Shown here piece after piece: positions 13,761-21,946 of a stretch of DNA of 64,000 nt. Location: contig DASVQP010000029.1 in NCBI GenBank assembly GCA_036389135.1, positions 124,001 to 188,000 on the forward strand, in the 5' to 3' direction. The notes under the pieces were generated by a model. That model was given only the letters and a program-made list of their open reading frames with translations, did no database searches and was not told where the DNA came from. Position 1 is the stretch's first letter. Each line of letters begins with the position of its first letter. A program made the translations under genes and the position numbers. This DNA is from Longimicrobium sp. (GTDB lineage Bacteria; Gemmatimonadota; Gemmatimonadetes; Longimicrobiales; Longimicrobiaceae).

Positions 13761-14540
13761 ATGCTGATGATAAAGGACGAACGGCTGCGCGCGGAGGTCG
13801 CCGCGCATCCCCATCCGCTCCTGTTCGCCACGGTGAGCGGGGCGCACCTGTACGGCTTCCCGTCCGGCGACTCGGACTGGGACCTGCGCGGATGCCACGT
13901 CCTGCCGCTCGCCGCGGTGGCGGGGCTGGAGGAAGGGGAGGAGACGGTGAAGCGGGCCCACCTGCGTGGAGGCGCGGAGGTGGACCTGGTGACGCACGAC
14001 GCGCGCAAGTTCTCTGCGCTCCTGCTGCGCGACAACGGCTACGTGCTGGAGCAGCTCTACTCGCCCCTCGTGGTGCACACCACGCTCGAGCATGAGGAGC
14101 TGAAGGAGATCGCGCGCGGCTGCATCACCCGCCGGTGCGTGCGGCACTACCTGGGCTTCGCGCACAACCAGTGGCGGCTGTGGGAGAAGGAGGAGCCGCG
14201 CCGCGTGAAGCCCCTCCTCTACGTCTACCGCGTACTCCTCACGGGGATCCGGATGATGCGGAGCGGCGAGGTGGTGGCGTCGCTTCCCGCGTGCAACGTG
14301 GAGATGAGGCTGCCGTACGTCGAGGAGCTGATCCACCGCAAGACGGCCGGCGCGGAGCAGGAGGTGCTCGGCGACGCGGACGCGGTCTTTCATCGGGTGG
14401 AGTTCCTCCGCCTGTGCCGCGCCCTCGCCGATGCCGCCGAGCTCAGCCGCCTGCCGGAGGCGGCCACCCCCGCGACTCGGGCAGCGCTGCACGACCTGCT
14501 GCTGCGGGTGCGGCTGGGTGAGGTTCGGGCGGCGGCATGA
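13761..14540 (+). CDS. YcgL-type (COG3541) nucleotidyltransferase, second copy
   Basis: 259 residues. ATVSGAHLYGFPSGDSDWDLRG carries the S-G loop and the D-x-D metal pair of minimal nucleotidyltransferases. AEVDLVTHDARKFSALLLRDNGYVLEQLYSPLVV and the helical C-terminus (ITRRCVRHYLGFAHNQWRLWE) match the YcgL family. It lacks the N-terminal beta domain of its neighbour, so the two are related but not identical and may act on different ends or substrates. It is the last gene of the RNA-repair locus and is followed by a good intrinsic terminator. The start at 13761 has only a weak upstream GGGGG. Confidence 0.82.
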   Translation: MLMIKDERLRAEVAAHPHPLLFATVSGAHLYGFPSGDSDWDLRGCHVLPLAAVAGLEEGEETVKRAHLRGGAEVDLVTHDARKFSALLLRDNGYVLEQLYSPLVVHTTLEHEELKEIARGCITRRCVRHYLGFAHNQWRLWEKEEPRRVKPLLYVYRVLLTGIRMMRSGEVVASLPACNVEMRLPYVEELIHRKTAGAEQEVLGDADAVFHRVEFLRLCRALADAAELSRLPEAATPATRAALHDLLLRVRLGEVRAAA

Positions 14541-14561
14541 AGGGGGCGGGATCGAACACGG

Positions 14562-14595
14562 GGCATGGAGAAGCGTCTTCTCCGTGCCTCTTTTT
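14562..14595 (+). terminator. Intrinsic terminator of the RNA-repair locus
   Basis: A 12-bp stem (GGCATGGAGAAG with CTTCTCCGTGCC, one G-U pair, 3-nt loop) is followed by TCTTTTTC. It lies 22 bp after the second nucleotidyltransferase and faces the convergent amidohydrolase gene. Confidence 0.85.
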
Positions 14596-14607
14596 CGTGC
14601 GCGGGGC

Positions 14608-16047
14608 TCAGCGGCGCGCGGGTGGGGCGGTGCCCGCGCGGGCGGCCTCGGCGGCGGCGAGGGCGAGGAGGCGGGCGCGCTCGGCTGCATCGACGAGGCG
14701 GCCGTTGGAGACGACCGCGTGGATGCGGGTGGTGTTGCGGATGTCGGCGAGCGGGTTGGCGTCCAGTATGACGAGGTCGGCCAGCCGGCCCGGCGCGACG
14801 GTGCCGAGCGAGTCCAGGGCGCCCAGGTAGCGGGCGGGGTTCAGGGTGGCGGCCCGGAGCGCATCCAGCGGCGAGAGCCCGGCGCCAACCAGCAGGGCGA
14901 GCTCGTCGTGCACCCCCGACCCGGCGAAGACGTACGCCTCGTCGCTCGCGTCCGTGCCCGCGAGGATGCCCACTCCCGCGCGATGCGCCAGGCCCACCAG
15001 CCTCCACGCGTTCGCCTCCAGGCGGCGCTCGAGGCGGACCTCCTCCGGGTTGGCCGCGGCGGCGGCGCTCCGCCAGCGCGCGGCCAGGGCAGGGGGCACG
15101 AAGCGGAGGCGGGGGTCGGCCTTGAGCGCGTCCGGCGGCACCTGGCCGTGCGTCACGGCGAGCGTCGGCGTCATCCAGGTGCCGTTCGCCACCATCCGCG
15201 CGAACAGGGGCCGGCACGCGTCCTCCACGGGCCCCGCGGCAACCGCGGTCTGAAGCCGGCCGAGCGCCGCCCGCGTAGAATCCGCGTCGCGCCCGAGCGA
15301 CTCGCGCGCCTTCGTGAAATCCGCCAGCAGCTCGGTGCCGCGCGGCGTGCAGGCGAGGTGCAGCTGGTCGAGGACGTGCTCGATGCTGCGCTGTCCCGCA
15401 TCGCTCGCTTCGACGGCGGTCACCTCGCGAGGCACGTGCCCGGCGAAGGGGATCCCGCGCCGCTTCGCCTGCGCAGCGATGGCGAAGTACGCGTCCCGCG
15501 TTAGGCGGCTGTAGACCTTGAGGAAGTCGAAGCCGAGCCGCTGCATCGTGTCCACGACGACGCGCGCGCGTGCCGCATCGGGAACGCCGTAGCCGTGCAC
15601 CCACGAGGTCGGCACGCCATCGAGCATGGGGCTGGACCAGACGATGCGCGGTGCTCCGCTCCCCGGCCGCCGCGCCGCCGCGCGCCAGTGCTGGAGGGTG
15701 TCCAGGTAGCTCCCCATCTCCCGCACGCCCGTGACGCCGTGCGCCAGGAAGAGCGGCCAGAAGTGGCGCGCCCGCCCCTCGCGCGAGGTGTGCACGTGCA
15801 TGTCCCACAGCCCCGGGATCACGTACTTGCCCCTCGCATCCAGCACGCGCGCACCCCGCGGCAGGCGCACGCCGGTGCCCACGGACACGATGCGACTCCC
15901 TGAGATCAGCACCGTGCGGTCCGTGAGCACGACCCCGCGCTCCACGTCCACCACGTTCGCGTGCGTGAGCGCGAGCTGGGCGCTGAGCGGGGGCGTCGCG
16001 CATCCGACAGCGCAGGCGAGCAGGGCGAAGAACGCGGTGCGGCGCAT
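14608..16047 (-). CDS. Amidohydrolase family lipoprotein
   Basis: About 479 residues. MRRTAFFALLACAVGC gives a lipobox, so it is exported and lipid-anchored. The metal-dependent hydrolase core shows VIPGLWDMHVHT (HxH metal ligands), FAGHVPREV, IEHVLDQ and GTDASDEAY (catalytic Asp). It resembles the imidazolonepropionase-like / periplasmic amidohydrolases that open cyclic amides or peptides; the substrate is unknown. The longest frame begins 39 residues earlier inside a repeat, so I chose 16047. A second gene of the same family lies at 35824-37170. Confidence 0.85.
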   Translation of the reverse strand: MRRTAFFALLACAVGCATPPLSAQLALTHANVVDVERGVVLTDRTVLISGSRIVSVGTGVRLPRGARVLDARGKYVIPGLWDMHVHTSREGRARHFWPLFLAHGVTGVREMGSYLDTLQHWRAAARRPGSGAPRIVWSSPMLDGVPTSWVHGYGVPDAARARVVVDTMQRLGFDFLKVYSRLTRDAYFAIAAQAKRRGIPFAGHVPREVTAVEASDAGQRSIEHVLDQLHLACTPRGTELLADFTKARESLGRDADSTRAALGRLQTAVAAGPVEDACRPLFARMVANGTWMTPTLAVTHGQVPPDALKADPRLRFVPPALAARWRSAAAAANPEEVRLERRLEANAWRLVGLAHRAGVGILAGTDASDEAYVFAGSGVHDELALLVGAGLSPLDALRAATLNPARYLGALDSLGTVAPGRLADLVILDANPLADIRNTTRIHAVVSNGRLVDAAERARLLALAAAEAARAGTAPPARR

Positions 16048-16130
16048 GGAGGGGGCCCGGATAGAGGAAACAGCAAACGGCGACCATCGCACGGTAGCCT
16101 CCACATCGTCCAAGCTCAAGCAAAACAGCC

Positions 16131-16214
16131 TCACACAGAGAACACAGAACGAACTGAAAGCCACAGAGAAAACCCTTTGCGGTTCTCTCTGTGGCTCTGT
16201 GTCTCTGTGTGAGG
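16131..16214. repeat. 'CACAGAGG' intergenic repeat, copy 4 (inner palindrome)
   Basis: CTCACACAGAGAACACAGA at the left and CTCTGTGGCTCTGTGTC/TCTGTGTGAG at the right form the inner palindrome of the family. The middle (ACTGAAAGCCACAGAGAAA, TTTGCGGTTCTCTCTGTGG) is nearly identical to copy 2. Confidence 0.7.
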
Positions 16215-16224
16215 CCCGCTGTTC

Positions 16225-17097
16225 CTACTTCTCGATGGGGAGACGCACCGAGTTGCCCCACTCCGTCCACGAGCCGTCGTAGTTGCGGACGTCGCGGAAG
16301 CCGAGGAGGTACGTGAGCGCGAACCAGCTGTGCGACGAGCGCTCGCCGATGCGGCAGTAGGCGATCGTCGGCTTTTCAGGATCGAGGCCGAGCTGCTCCT
16401 CGTAGAGCGCGCGCAGCTCGTCGGCGGAGCAGAACTCGCCGGTGTCGGGGTTCACGGCGCGCGCCCAGGGCATGCTCCTGGCCCCCGGGATGTGTCCGCC
16501 GCGCATCGCCCCTTCCTGCGGATAGTCCGGCATGTGGAGCTTCTCGCCACTGAACTCCTCGGGCGAGCGGACGTCCACCAGCTGGCCGCGCTGCCCGATG
16601 TGCTGGAGCACGTCCTCGCGGAAGGCGCGGATCCGCTCGTCGTCCCGCTTCGGCACGGGGTACTCGGACGGGGGATACGACGGCGCGTCGGTGGTCATGG
16701 GGCGCCCCTCGTCCTCCCACTTCTTGCGGCCGCCGTCCATCACTTTGACGCGGTCGTGGCCGAAGAGGCGGAAGACCCACAGGGCGTAGGTGGCCCACCA
16801 GTTGTTCTTGTCGCCGTAGAAGATGATCGTCGTCTCCGGCGAGATGCCGCGCTCGCGCATCAGGCGGGCGAAGCTCTCCTCGTCCAGGTAGTCGCGGTTC
16901 AGCGGGTGCTGGAGGTCGGTGTGCCAGTCGATCTTGACGGCGCCCAGGATGTGGCCGACCTCGTAGAGCAGCACGTCCTCGTCGGACTCCACGAGGCGCA
17001 CGGAGGGGTCGTCCAGGTGCGCGGCCACCCACTCGGTGGAGACGAGCGCTTCGGGGTGCGTGTAGCCGCGTTGGTCGATCGGGGTGGAGTCGGGCAT
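16225..17097 (-). CDS. Two-domain rhodanese (thiosulfate/3-mercaptopyruvate sulfurtransferase)
   Basis: 290 residues, the normal length for two-domain rhodaneses. The N-terminal inactive rhodanese domain contains [20 protein letters not shown]. The C-terminal domain has the active-site loop [13 protein letters not shown], with the catalytic Cys at about residue 253. It moves a sulfane sulfur from thiosulfate or a related donor to a thiophile. Conserved [10 protein letters not shown] marks the entry to the second domain. It lies 48 nt from the CDSGH-type gene downstream of no shared overlap, so joint expression is possible but not shown. Confidence 0.9.
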   Translation of the reverse strand: MPDSTPIDQRGYTHPEALVSTEWVAAHLDDPSVRLVESDEDVLLYEVGHILGAVKIDWHTDLQHPLNRDYLDEESFARLMRERGISPETTIIFYGDKNNWWATYALWVFRLFGHDRVKVMDGGRKKWEDEGRPMTTDAPSYPPSEYPVPKRDDERIRAFREDVLQHIGQRGQLVDVRSPEEFSGEKLHMPDYPQEGAMRGGHIPGARSMPWARAVNPDTGEFCSADELRALYEEQLGLDPEKPTIAYCRIGERSSHSWFALTYLLGFRDVRNYDGSWTEWGNSVRLPIEK

Positions 17098-17145
17098 GGT
17101 TCCTCGGTTATGCGGGCAAATCAGGGGATGCGCATCAGGGACGCA

Positions 17146-17412
17146 TCAACCCTGCTCCTTTCCTTCCTCCAGCTCGCGCACGGCGCGTTCCGCGGCGTCG
17201 AAGCCGATCTTGCTGTGCGTGCCGTCGCAGAACGGCTTGCGGGTGGAGGCGCCGCAGCGGCAGAGCGATACCTTTTTGCCGGCCACCACCGGGAACTCGT
17301 TGCCATCGGCGTCGATCAGCCGGATGGGACCCTCCACCACGAACGGTCCGTTGTGCCGGGCCAGGATCGTGACCGCCGCCTCGTTGTTCGCCGCTTCGCT
17401 GCCGTCCGTCAT
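17146..17412 (-). CDS. CDGSH iron-sulfur domain protein
   Basis: 88 residues. CRCGASTRKPFCDGTHSKIGF-type sequence (about residues 51-71) contains the full C-x-C-x2-T-x3-P-x-C-D-G-T-H ligand set for a 2Fe-2S cluster with three Cys and one His. Such proteins act in redox or iron-sulfur handling. It lies upstream of the rhodanese on the same strand, with 48 nt between them, which would fit a shared sulfur-related transcript. No signal peptide is present, so it is cytoplasmic. Confidence 0.9.
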   Translation of the reverse strand: MTDGSEAANNEAAVTILARHNGPFVVEGPIRLIDADGNEFPVVAGKKVSLCRCGASTRKPFCDGTHSKIGFDAAERAVRELEEGKEQG

Positions 17413-17424
17413 CGCGTGCTCCAG

Positions 17425-17480
17425 GGTAGGGATCAGGGATTAGAGATTAGGGGATTAGGTTCAACCATTCCCTGTTCCTC
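17425..17480. repeat. GGGATTA-type intergenic repeat, second site
   Basis: AGGGATCAGGGATTAGAG and GATTAGGGGATTAGG repeat the unit seen at the left end of the window (1-118). It lies between the CDGSH and Ni/Co transporter genes. Confidence 0.5.
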
Positions 17481-18107
17481 TCATCCGATCGCGTTGGCCA
17501 TCCAAAAGATCCCCAGCACGGCGCTTCCCAGCGCGGTGAGGGTACGCAGCGTGCCGCCGAGCGCGGGGATGCGGTGCCGCGCGCGGTGGAAGACCGCGCC
17601 GGCCACCGCGGCGTACAGCCCCATCCCCGCCGTCGTCCCCACGCCGAAGAAGAGGAGGTGCGTCCCCGCCACCCACGGCGAGCTGCTGACGGTGACGGTG
17701 ATCAGCGCCACCAGCGGGGCGGTGCCGGCCAGGCCGTGCGCCATCCCCACCCACAGGCTGCCGTGGCGGTGCGGATGCGGATCGTCGTCGCCCCCGGCCA
17801 GCGCGTGCGCCTCGCCGTGGACGACGCTCCACAGGAGCCAGGCCCCGAGCGCCAGCAGCATCGTCCCCACGCCGAACTCCAGGCCGTTGACCACGCCCTG
17901 CGGCACGCGGATGCCCAGCGCAATCAGGGCGGAGCCCGCCACCAGGATCGCCGCCGAGTGGCCCAGCCCCCAGCGCAGCCCGAAGCCCACCGCCTCGCGC
18001 GGTCGCGGGCGGCGGGAGACGAAGGTGGTGACCGCGGCCATGTGGTCGGGCTCCAGCGCGTGCAGGAAGCCCAGGCTTATGGCGGTCAGCAGCGGCAGCA
18101 GTTCCAT
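17481..18107 (-). CDS. Nickel/cobalt transporter-like membrane protein (UreH/NicO type)
   Basis: 208 residues with about six membrane segments. LGFLHALEPDHMAAVTTF near residues 12-29 carries the H-x4-D-H motif of nickel/cobalt permeases. A second His-containing helix (WGLGHSAAILV) and a histidine-rich cytoplasmic loop (HGEAHALAGGDDDPHPHRHG) support metal transport. The longest frames on this strand run far past the start, but MELLPLLTAISLGFLHAL is a sensible N-terminus. No urease or hydrogenase gene is in view, so the use of the metal is unknown. Confidence 0.8.
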   Translation of the reverse strand: MELLPLLTAISLGFLHALEPDHMAAVTTFVSRRPRPREAVGFGLRWGLGHSAAILVAGSALIALGIRVPQGVVNGLEFGVGTMLLALGAWLLWSVVHGEAHALAGGDDDPHPHRHGSLWVGMAHGLAGTAPLVALITVTVSSSPWVAGTHLLFFGVGTTAGMGLYAAVAGAVFHRARHRIPALGGTLRTLTALGSAVLGIFWMANAIG

Positions 18108-18179
18108 CGTGCGTACGAGCGGGTGCGGTGTGCGGGAAGCGCGGAAAGCTACTCCCCCGGCCAGACCCGCGCCAGCGCG

Positions 18180-18902
18180 CTACTGGATCTGGAAGCCCAC
18201 CGGGAAGCGGAAGCGCGCGTCGAAGGGAACGCCGTCCAGCGTCGCCGGCGCGAACTGCAGCCTGCGCCCGATCTCCTCGGCCGCGCGGTCCAGGTACTCG
18301 TCGCCCGAGGAGCGCGCGACCACCGCCAGCGACACGCCGCCCTCGCGGTTCGCGACGAGGAGGACCACCGCCTGGCGCGTGACCGGCGCCGGGAGCTTGC
18401 CGCGCTCGGGATGGTTCATCACCGCCCGCGAGATCATCTCCAGGCGCTCCTGCTGGTTCAGCAGCACCGGGGCACAGTGGTGGCGCCCGGGAAGGATTGC
18501 CGGGTACTCGCCATCCACGCGGATCAGCGCCTGGTACCCGCGCCCCCGCGGGAGCGACTCCATGTACTTGTTGACCGCCGCGGTGACCTGCGCCACCCCC
18601 GGCTCCGGGTAGTTGGAGTGCATGAAGAGGAGCACTCCTTTGCGCGAGCTGTCCACGTCTACCAGGAGGAGCCCCTGCGGCTCGGCGACGCCGTTGCGCC
18701 GCCCGATCTCCACGAGCTGCGCGCGGAGTTGCCGGCTTTCGTTGAGCTGCCCGGGTGTGGGGCCGCGCACCGAGTCCGGCACGGTCTCGCACCGCTGCCC
18801 GGGCACGCGGGTGGCGATGGGCGACTGTGCGCTGGCCGCGGCGGAGGTGAGCACGACGAGGGCGGCGGCCAGTATGGCGTGGCGGGGAAGGCGGATGGTC
18901 AT
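18180..18902 (-). CDS. Secreted protein with TonB-like C-terminal domain
   Basis: 240 residues starting MTIRLPRHAILAAALVV with a cleavable signal peptide ending ASAQ. The last 60 or so residues (YLDRAAEEIGRRLQFAPATLDGVP... FRFPVGFQI) match the TonB C-terminal fold that contacts outer-membrane receptors. It lacks a TonB-like Pro-rich membrane anchor, so a role in energising a receptor is doubtful; many such exported TonB-C proteins have unknown functions. I chose 18902 because it starts the signal peptide; the frame stays open far upstream. Confidence 0.75.
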   Translation of the reverse strand: MTIRLPRHAILAAALVVLTSAAASAQSPIATRVPGQRCETVPDSVRGPTPGQLNESRQLRAQLVEIGRRNGVAEPQGLLLVDVDSSRKGVLLFMHSNYPEPGVAQVTAAVNKYMESLPRGRGYQALIRVDGEYPAILPGRHHCAPVLLNQQERLEMISRAVMNHPERGKLPAPVTRQAVVLLVANREGGVSLAVVARSSGDEYLDRAAEEIGRRLQFAPATLDGVPFDARFRFPVGFQIQ

Positions 18903-19058
18903 GAAGGCACTGGGGGCGGCGGTTGGCTGCGGAAGAATGGCGGGAAGATAGCCCGGGTGCGGGATTTTGCAAACAGATGGCGTGCCCCACGGGTTGCCCG
19001 CGCGGCCCCGGCCGGGGTAACATCCAGCGTCGCCGCTCCCCCTGAACACAGGCTTCAC

Positions 19059-19805
19059 ATGATCTCGATCCGCATCTGCCTCGCCGCCGGGCTCGCCGCC
19101 GCGGTGCTCCCCGCGGCCACCGCGCACGCGCAGGGCTCCGCTCCGCCGTTGCAGGCAGTCGTCGCCACGACCGACGGGTGGGATGCGACGACGGCGCGCG
19201 TGCGGCTCTTTGCGCGCCGCACGCCATCGTCGCCGTGGGTGCAGGTGGGGGCGGCGATGAGCGCGTCGGTGGGGCGCACCGGGCTGGGATGGGGAACGGG
19301 GCTGCACGCGGCGGCGGACCAGGGCGCCGGCCCCGTGAAGCGCGAGGGAGATGGGAAAGCGCCGGCGGGAATCTTTCGGCTGAGCTCCGCCTTCGGCTAC
19401 GCCCCCGCGGATTCGGCGCGCTGGGTCCGGCTCCCCTACCACGCCAGCGACCCGAGCATCGAGTGCGTGGACGACACAGCGTCGCGCTTCTACAACCAGC
19501 GCGTGGACCGCGACACCGTCACGCCGGACTGGACGAGCCATGAGGAGATGCGGCGCGCGGACGGCCTCTACCGCTGGGGCGTGTGGGTGGATCACAACAC
19601 GGGGCCGGCGGAGGGTGGGCGAGGGTCCTGCATCTTCATCCACATACGCTCGCGCCCCGGCGCCCCCACCGTCGGCTGCACCGCCTTCGCGGAAGAGGAC
19701 GTCCGCCGCATCCTTCGCTGGCTGGACCCGCGCCGGCGGCCGGTGCTGGTGCAGCTCCCCGCGGCGGAGTACCGGCGGCTGCGGAGGGGGTGGAGGCTGC
19801 CGTGA
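19059..19805 (+). CDS. L,D-transpeptidase-like (YkuD fold) secreted protein
   Basis: 248 residues with a signal peptide (MISIRICLAAGLAAAVLPAATAHA). The region GDGKAPAGIFRL is typical of the YkuD fold, and CIFIHI...PGAPTVGCTAF holds the catalytic His and the S/T-x-G-C active-site Cys. L,D-transpeptidases cross-link peptidoglycan stems or attach proteins to the wall. The ATG at 19059 fits the signal peptide; the frame is open upstream of it. The gene is divergent from the TonB-like gene with about 156 bp between. Confidence 0.82.
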   Translation: MISIRICLAAGLAAAVLPAATAHAQGSAPPLQAVVATTDGWDATTARVRLFARRTPSSPWVQVGAAMSASVGRTGLGWGTGLHAAADQGAGPVKREGDGKAPAGIFRLSSAFGYAPADSARWVRLPYHASDPSIECVDDTASRFYNQRVDRDTVTPDWTSHEEMRRADGLYRWGVWVDHNTGPAEGGRGSCIFIHIRSRPGAPTVGCTAFAEEDVRRILRWLDPRRRPVLVQLPAAEYRRLRRGWRLP

Positions 19806-19837
19806 GGGGGTGGCGGGGGCCGGTCGGCCGGTGGTCG

Positions 19838-20185
19838 CCGGGGGCTGAAGCCCCCGGCTGGAACCACGGGAAGGCGGCTGAAGCCGGGTCGAGAAACGCG
19901 GCATTGGACCCGGAGTCCGCGGAGGCGGACTTCGTGTGTTTCCAGCGGCGAATCATTCGCTCCTGGATGCGGGCCGCGGCGCGTGACCAGGGCACGGGCA
20001 GCCACGTGGGGCGCCCCTACGGGATCGGTGTGTGCGCGATGGTCGAGGAAGGAGGAGGGTGGGCGCGATAAATCGCGCCCCTACGGTGTGGCGGCGCCGC
20101 GGCGGTGGGCGAAGGCGAATGGTAGTCCCGGAGTCCGCGAAGGCGGACTTTGTGCTGTTGTTGCTGCGAGTTCACTCGCCCCAGC
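19838..20185. repeat. Cluster of GC hairpin repeats (GGGGGCTGAAGCCCCC type)
   Basis: It holds perfect short palindromes in series: GGGGGCTGAAGCCCCC near 19839, GCGGCTGAAGCCG near 19874, a TCCGCGGAGGCGGA unit near 19916, GCGCGATAAATCGCGC near 20068 and AGTCCGCGAAGGCGGACT near 20134, then TGTGCTGTTGTTGC and GAGTTCACTCGCC. The same series in the same order occurs at 24602-24735, and the GCGCGAT unit also near 57355. About 490 bp here carries no gene. Confidence 0.7.
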
Positions 20186-20298
20186 CCCCCTCCACTTAAC
20201 GCTACCCTTGCGCTGCGGGCCGTAAAAGCGCACCGTATAGGCTCTTCCCCCCAGGCACCTCGCCCGGACTCTCCGACGGACCCCATCCCCGCCGCATC

Positions 20299-20886
20299 AT
20301 GTATCCTGATCACAGGCCCCTCCCGGGGTGCCTGCGCCGCGCCGCCGTCGTGGCAGCCGCGCTGTTTGGCACCGCCTGCATGGGCAACTCCGAGCCGGAC
20401 GGTCCAAGAGCGCATGCGTACGTCGCGCCGGGGGCGTCGCTGGCGATTCCGGTGCGTGGCATCCGCCCCGAGCAGCTGCGCGACACGTACGAGGCTCCGC
20501 GCTCCGGCGGGCGCGTGCACAACGCCATCGACATCATGGCCCCCGAAGGCACACCCGTGCTAGCAGCCGGCGACGGCACCATCTTCAAGCTGCGCACGGG
20601 CGGGCTGGGCGGAGTCACCGTCTACCAGCTGGGCAGCGACAGGCGGACGCTCTACTACTACGCGCACCTCCAGCGCTACGCCGCCGGGCTGCGCGAAGGG
20701 CTCCCGATCGTCAGGGGCCAGGTGATCGCGTACGTGGGCGACACGGGGAACGCCGGGCGCGGGAACTACCACCTGCACTTCAGCGTGTCGCGCCTGGATG
20801 ACCCGCGCCGCTGGTGGCAGGGGGAGAACGTGAACCCGTACCCCATGCTGGCCGGCGTCGCCGCGCGCTCGCGCGAAGGACGCTGA
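20299..20886 (+). CDS. M23 family metallopeptidase (LytM-like), lipoprotein
   Basis: 195 residues. The N-terminal hydrophobic stretch ending LFGTACMGN looks like a lipobox or signal peptide. The catalytic core carries VHNAIDIMAPEGTPV (H-x3-D zinc ligands) and NYHLHFSV (HxH). Such enzymes cut peptidoglycan cross-bridges or serve as regulators of amidases. Both zinc motifs are intact, so it is probably active. It sits among other envelope genes (L,D-transpeptidase-like upstream, SnoaL-like lipoprotein downstream). Confidence 0.87.
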   Translation: MYPDHRPLPGCLRRAAVVAAALFGTACMGNSEPDGPRAHAYVAPGASLAIPVRGIRPEQLRDTYEAPRSGGRVHNAIDIMAPEGTPVLAAGDGTIFKLRTGGLGGVTVYQLGSDRRTLYYYAHLQRYAAGLREGLPIVRGQVIAYVGDTGNAGRGNYHLHFSVSRLDDPRRWWQGENVNPYPMLAGVAARSREGR

Positions 20887-21023
20887 CCCGCCGGCCCACG
20901 GAGCGCAGAGGCGCGGAGACATCCTCCGCGCCTCTGCGCCGTTGGGGGAACCGCGCGGGCGGGATTCGTGCAGAGCCCACGCGGGTCATCGCATCGTACC
21001 ACACCTGTTCGGAGCGCCCCCGC

Positions 21024-21488
21024 ATGAAGCCCATCGCCCTCCCCGCCGCCCTCGCCGTGGTGTTGTCCGCCGCGGGGTGCTCGCCCGCGCCGCCCGCCAC
21101 GTCGCCCGTCGTGACGGCGCAGGAGGTGGGGGAGATCGTGAGAACGCTGGAGGTCTCGACCCAGGGTTGGAACCGCGGAGACCTGGACGCCTTCCTGGTG
21201 CCGTACGCGGATGAAGCTACGTTCGTGGGAAGCCGCGGGCTGCTGCGCGGAAAGCCGGCGATCCGCACGCAGTACCAGACGAGCTACTTCGGCGCGGGAC
21301 GGGTGCGCGGGACGCTGCGCTTCGAGGGGATCGAGGTGCGGATGCTGGGGCCCCGCAACGCGCTGGCGGTGGGGCGCTACGTCGTCACCGAGCGCGGCGC
21401 GGGGCAGGCGGATGCGACCGGCCTCTTTTCCCTCGCCTTGGAGCGGCGGGCGGAGGGGTGGCGGATCATCCACGACCATTCGTCCTGA
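21024..21488 (+). CDS. SnoaL/NTF2-like lipoprotein
   Basis: 154 residues. MKPIALPAALAVVLSAAGC ends with a lipobox. GWNRGDLDAFLVPYADEATFVGSRGLLRGKPAI is the usual opening of DUF4440/SnoaL-like cone-shaped domains, and the C-terminal GWRIIHDHSS is a common ending of this fold. These domains bind small hydrophobic ligands or catalyse isomerisation; no catalytic residues can be assigned here. Start chosen at the signal peptide rather than the longer open frame. Confidence 0.78.
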   Translation: MKPIALPAALAVVLSAAGCSPAPPATSPVVTAQEVGEIVRTLEVSTQGWNRGDLDAFLVPYADEATFVGSRGLLRGKPAIRTQYQTSYFGAGRVRGTLRFEGIEVRMLGPRNALAVGRYVVTERGAGQADATGLFSLALERRAEGWRIIHDHSS

Positions 21489-21511
21489 ACGGCAGCCGGA
21501 GATCGCGCACC

Positions 21512-21820
21512 ATGAGGCTCACGCTGGAACTGCCGCCCCAGCTCGGCGAGGCGCTGCGGGAGGACGCGGAGAAGGCCGGGCTGTCGCTGGAGGAGCACGC
21601 AAAGATCCTCCTCTACCTGGCGACCGCGCTGCTCAACGACGAGCAGGAGACGCCCTTTCAGCACGCCGTCCAGACGTTCGTCGCGCACTCGGTCGACGCG
21701 GGACAGGTCGCGTCCGTGTTCGAGAAGCTGGTGGCGCGCTATTCCCGTCCCGAACCGGACGGCGCCGCCGTGGACGTAGCGGAGCTGTCGGCGCGGCTGC
21801 GTGCCGGGGAGAGGATCTGA
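21512..21820 (+). CDS. Small ribbon-helix-helix-like protein
   Basis: 102 residues starting MRLTLELPPQLGEALREDAEKAGLSLEEHA, a pattern typical of ribbon-helix-helix DNA-binding or antitoxin proteins (short beta strand then two helices). No toxin partner follows. It starts 24 nt after the SnoaL-like gene, so co-transcription is likely. An autoregulatory or orphan antitoxin role is possible but not shown. Confidence 0.6.
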   Translation: MRLTLELPPQLGEALREDAEKAGLSLEEHAKILLYLATALLNDEQETPFQHAVQTFVAHSVDAGQVASVFEKLVARYSRPEPDGAAVDVAELSARLRAGERI

Positions 21821-21946
21821 GCCACGTTTCCCCAATCCGGTCATCCGCTGACCCGAAACGGCAATCGTTCTCTGGATGGGGGGGTCGGGGTTAGCTTGTC
21901 CGGGCCGGCGCCGGGCCGGTACCACCGAACCTAGACGACACGCCCC

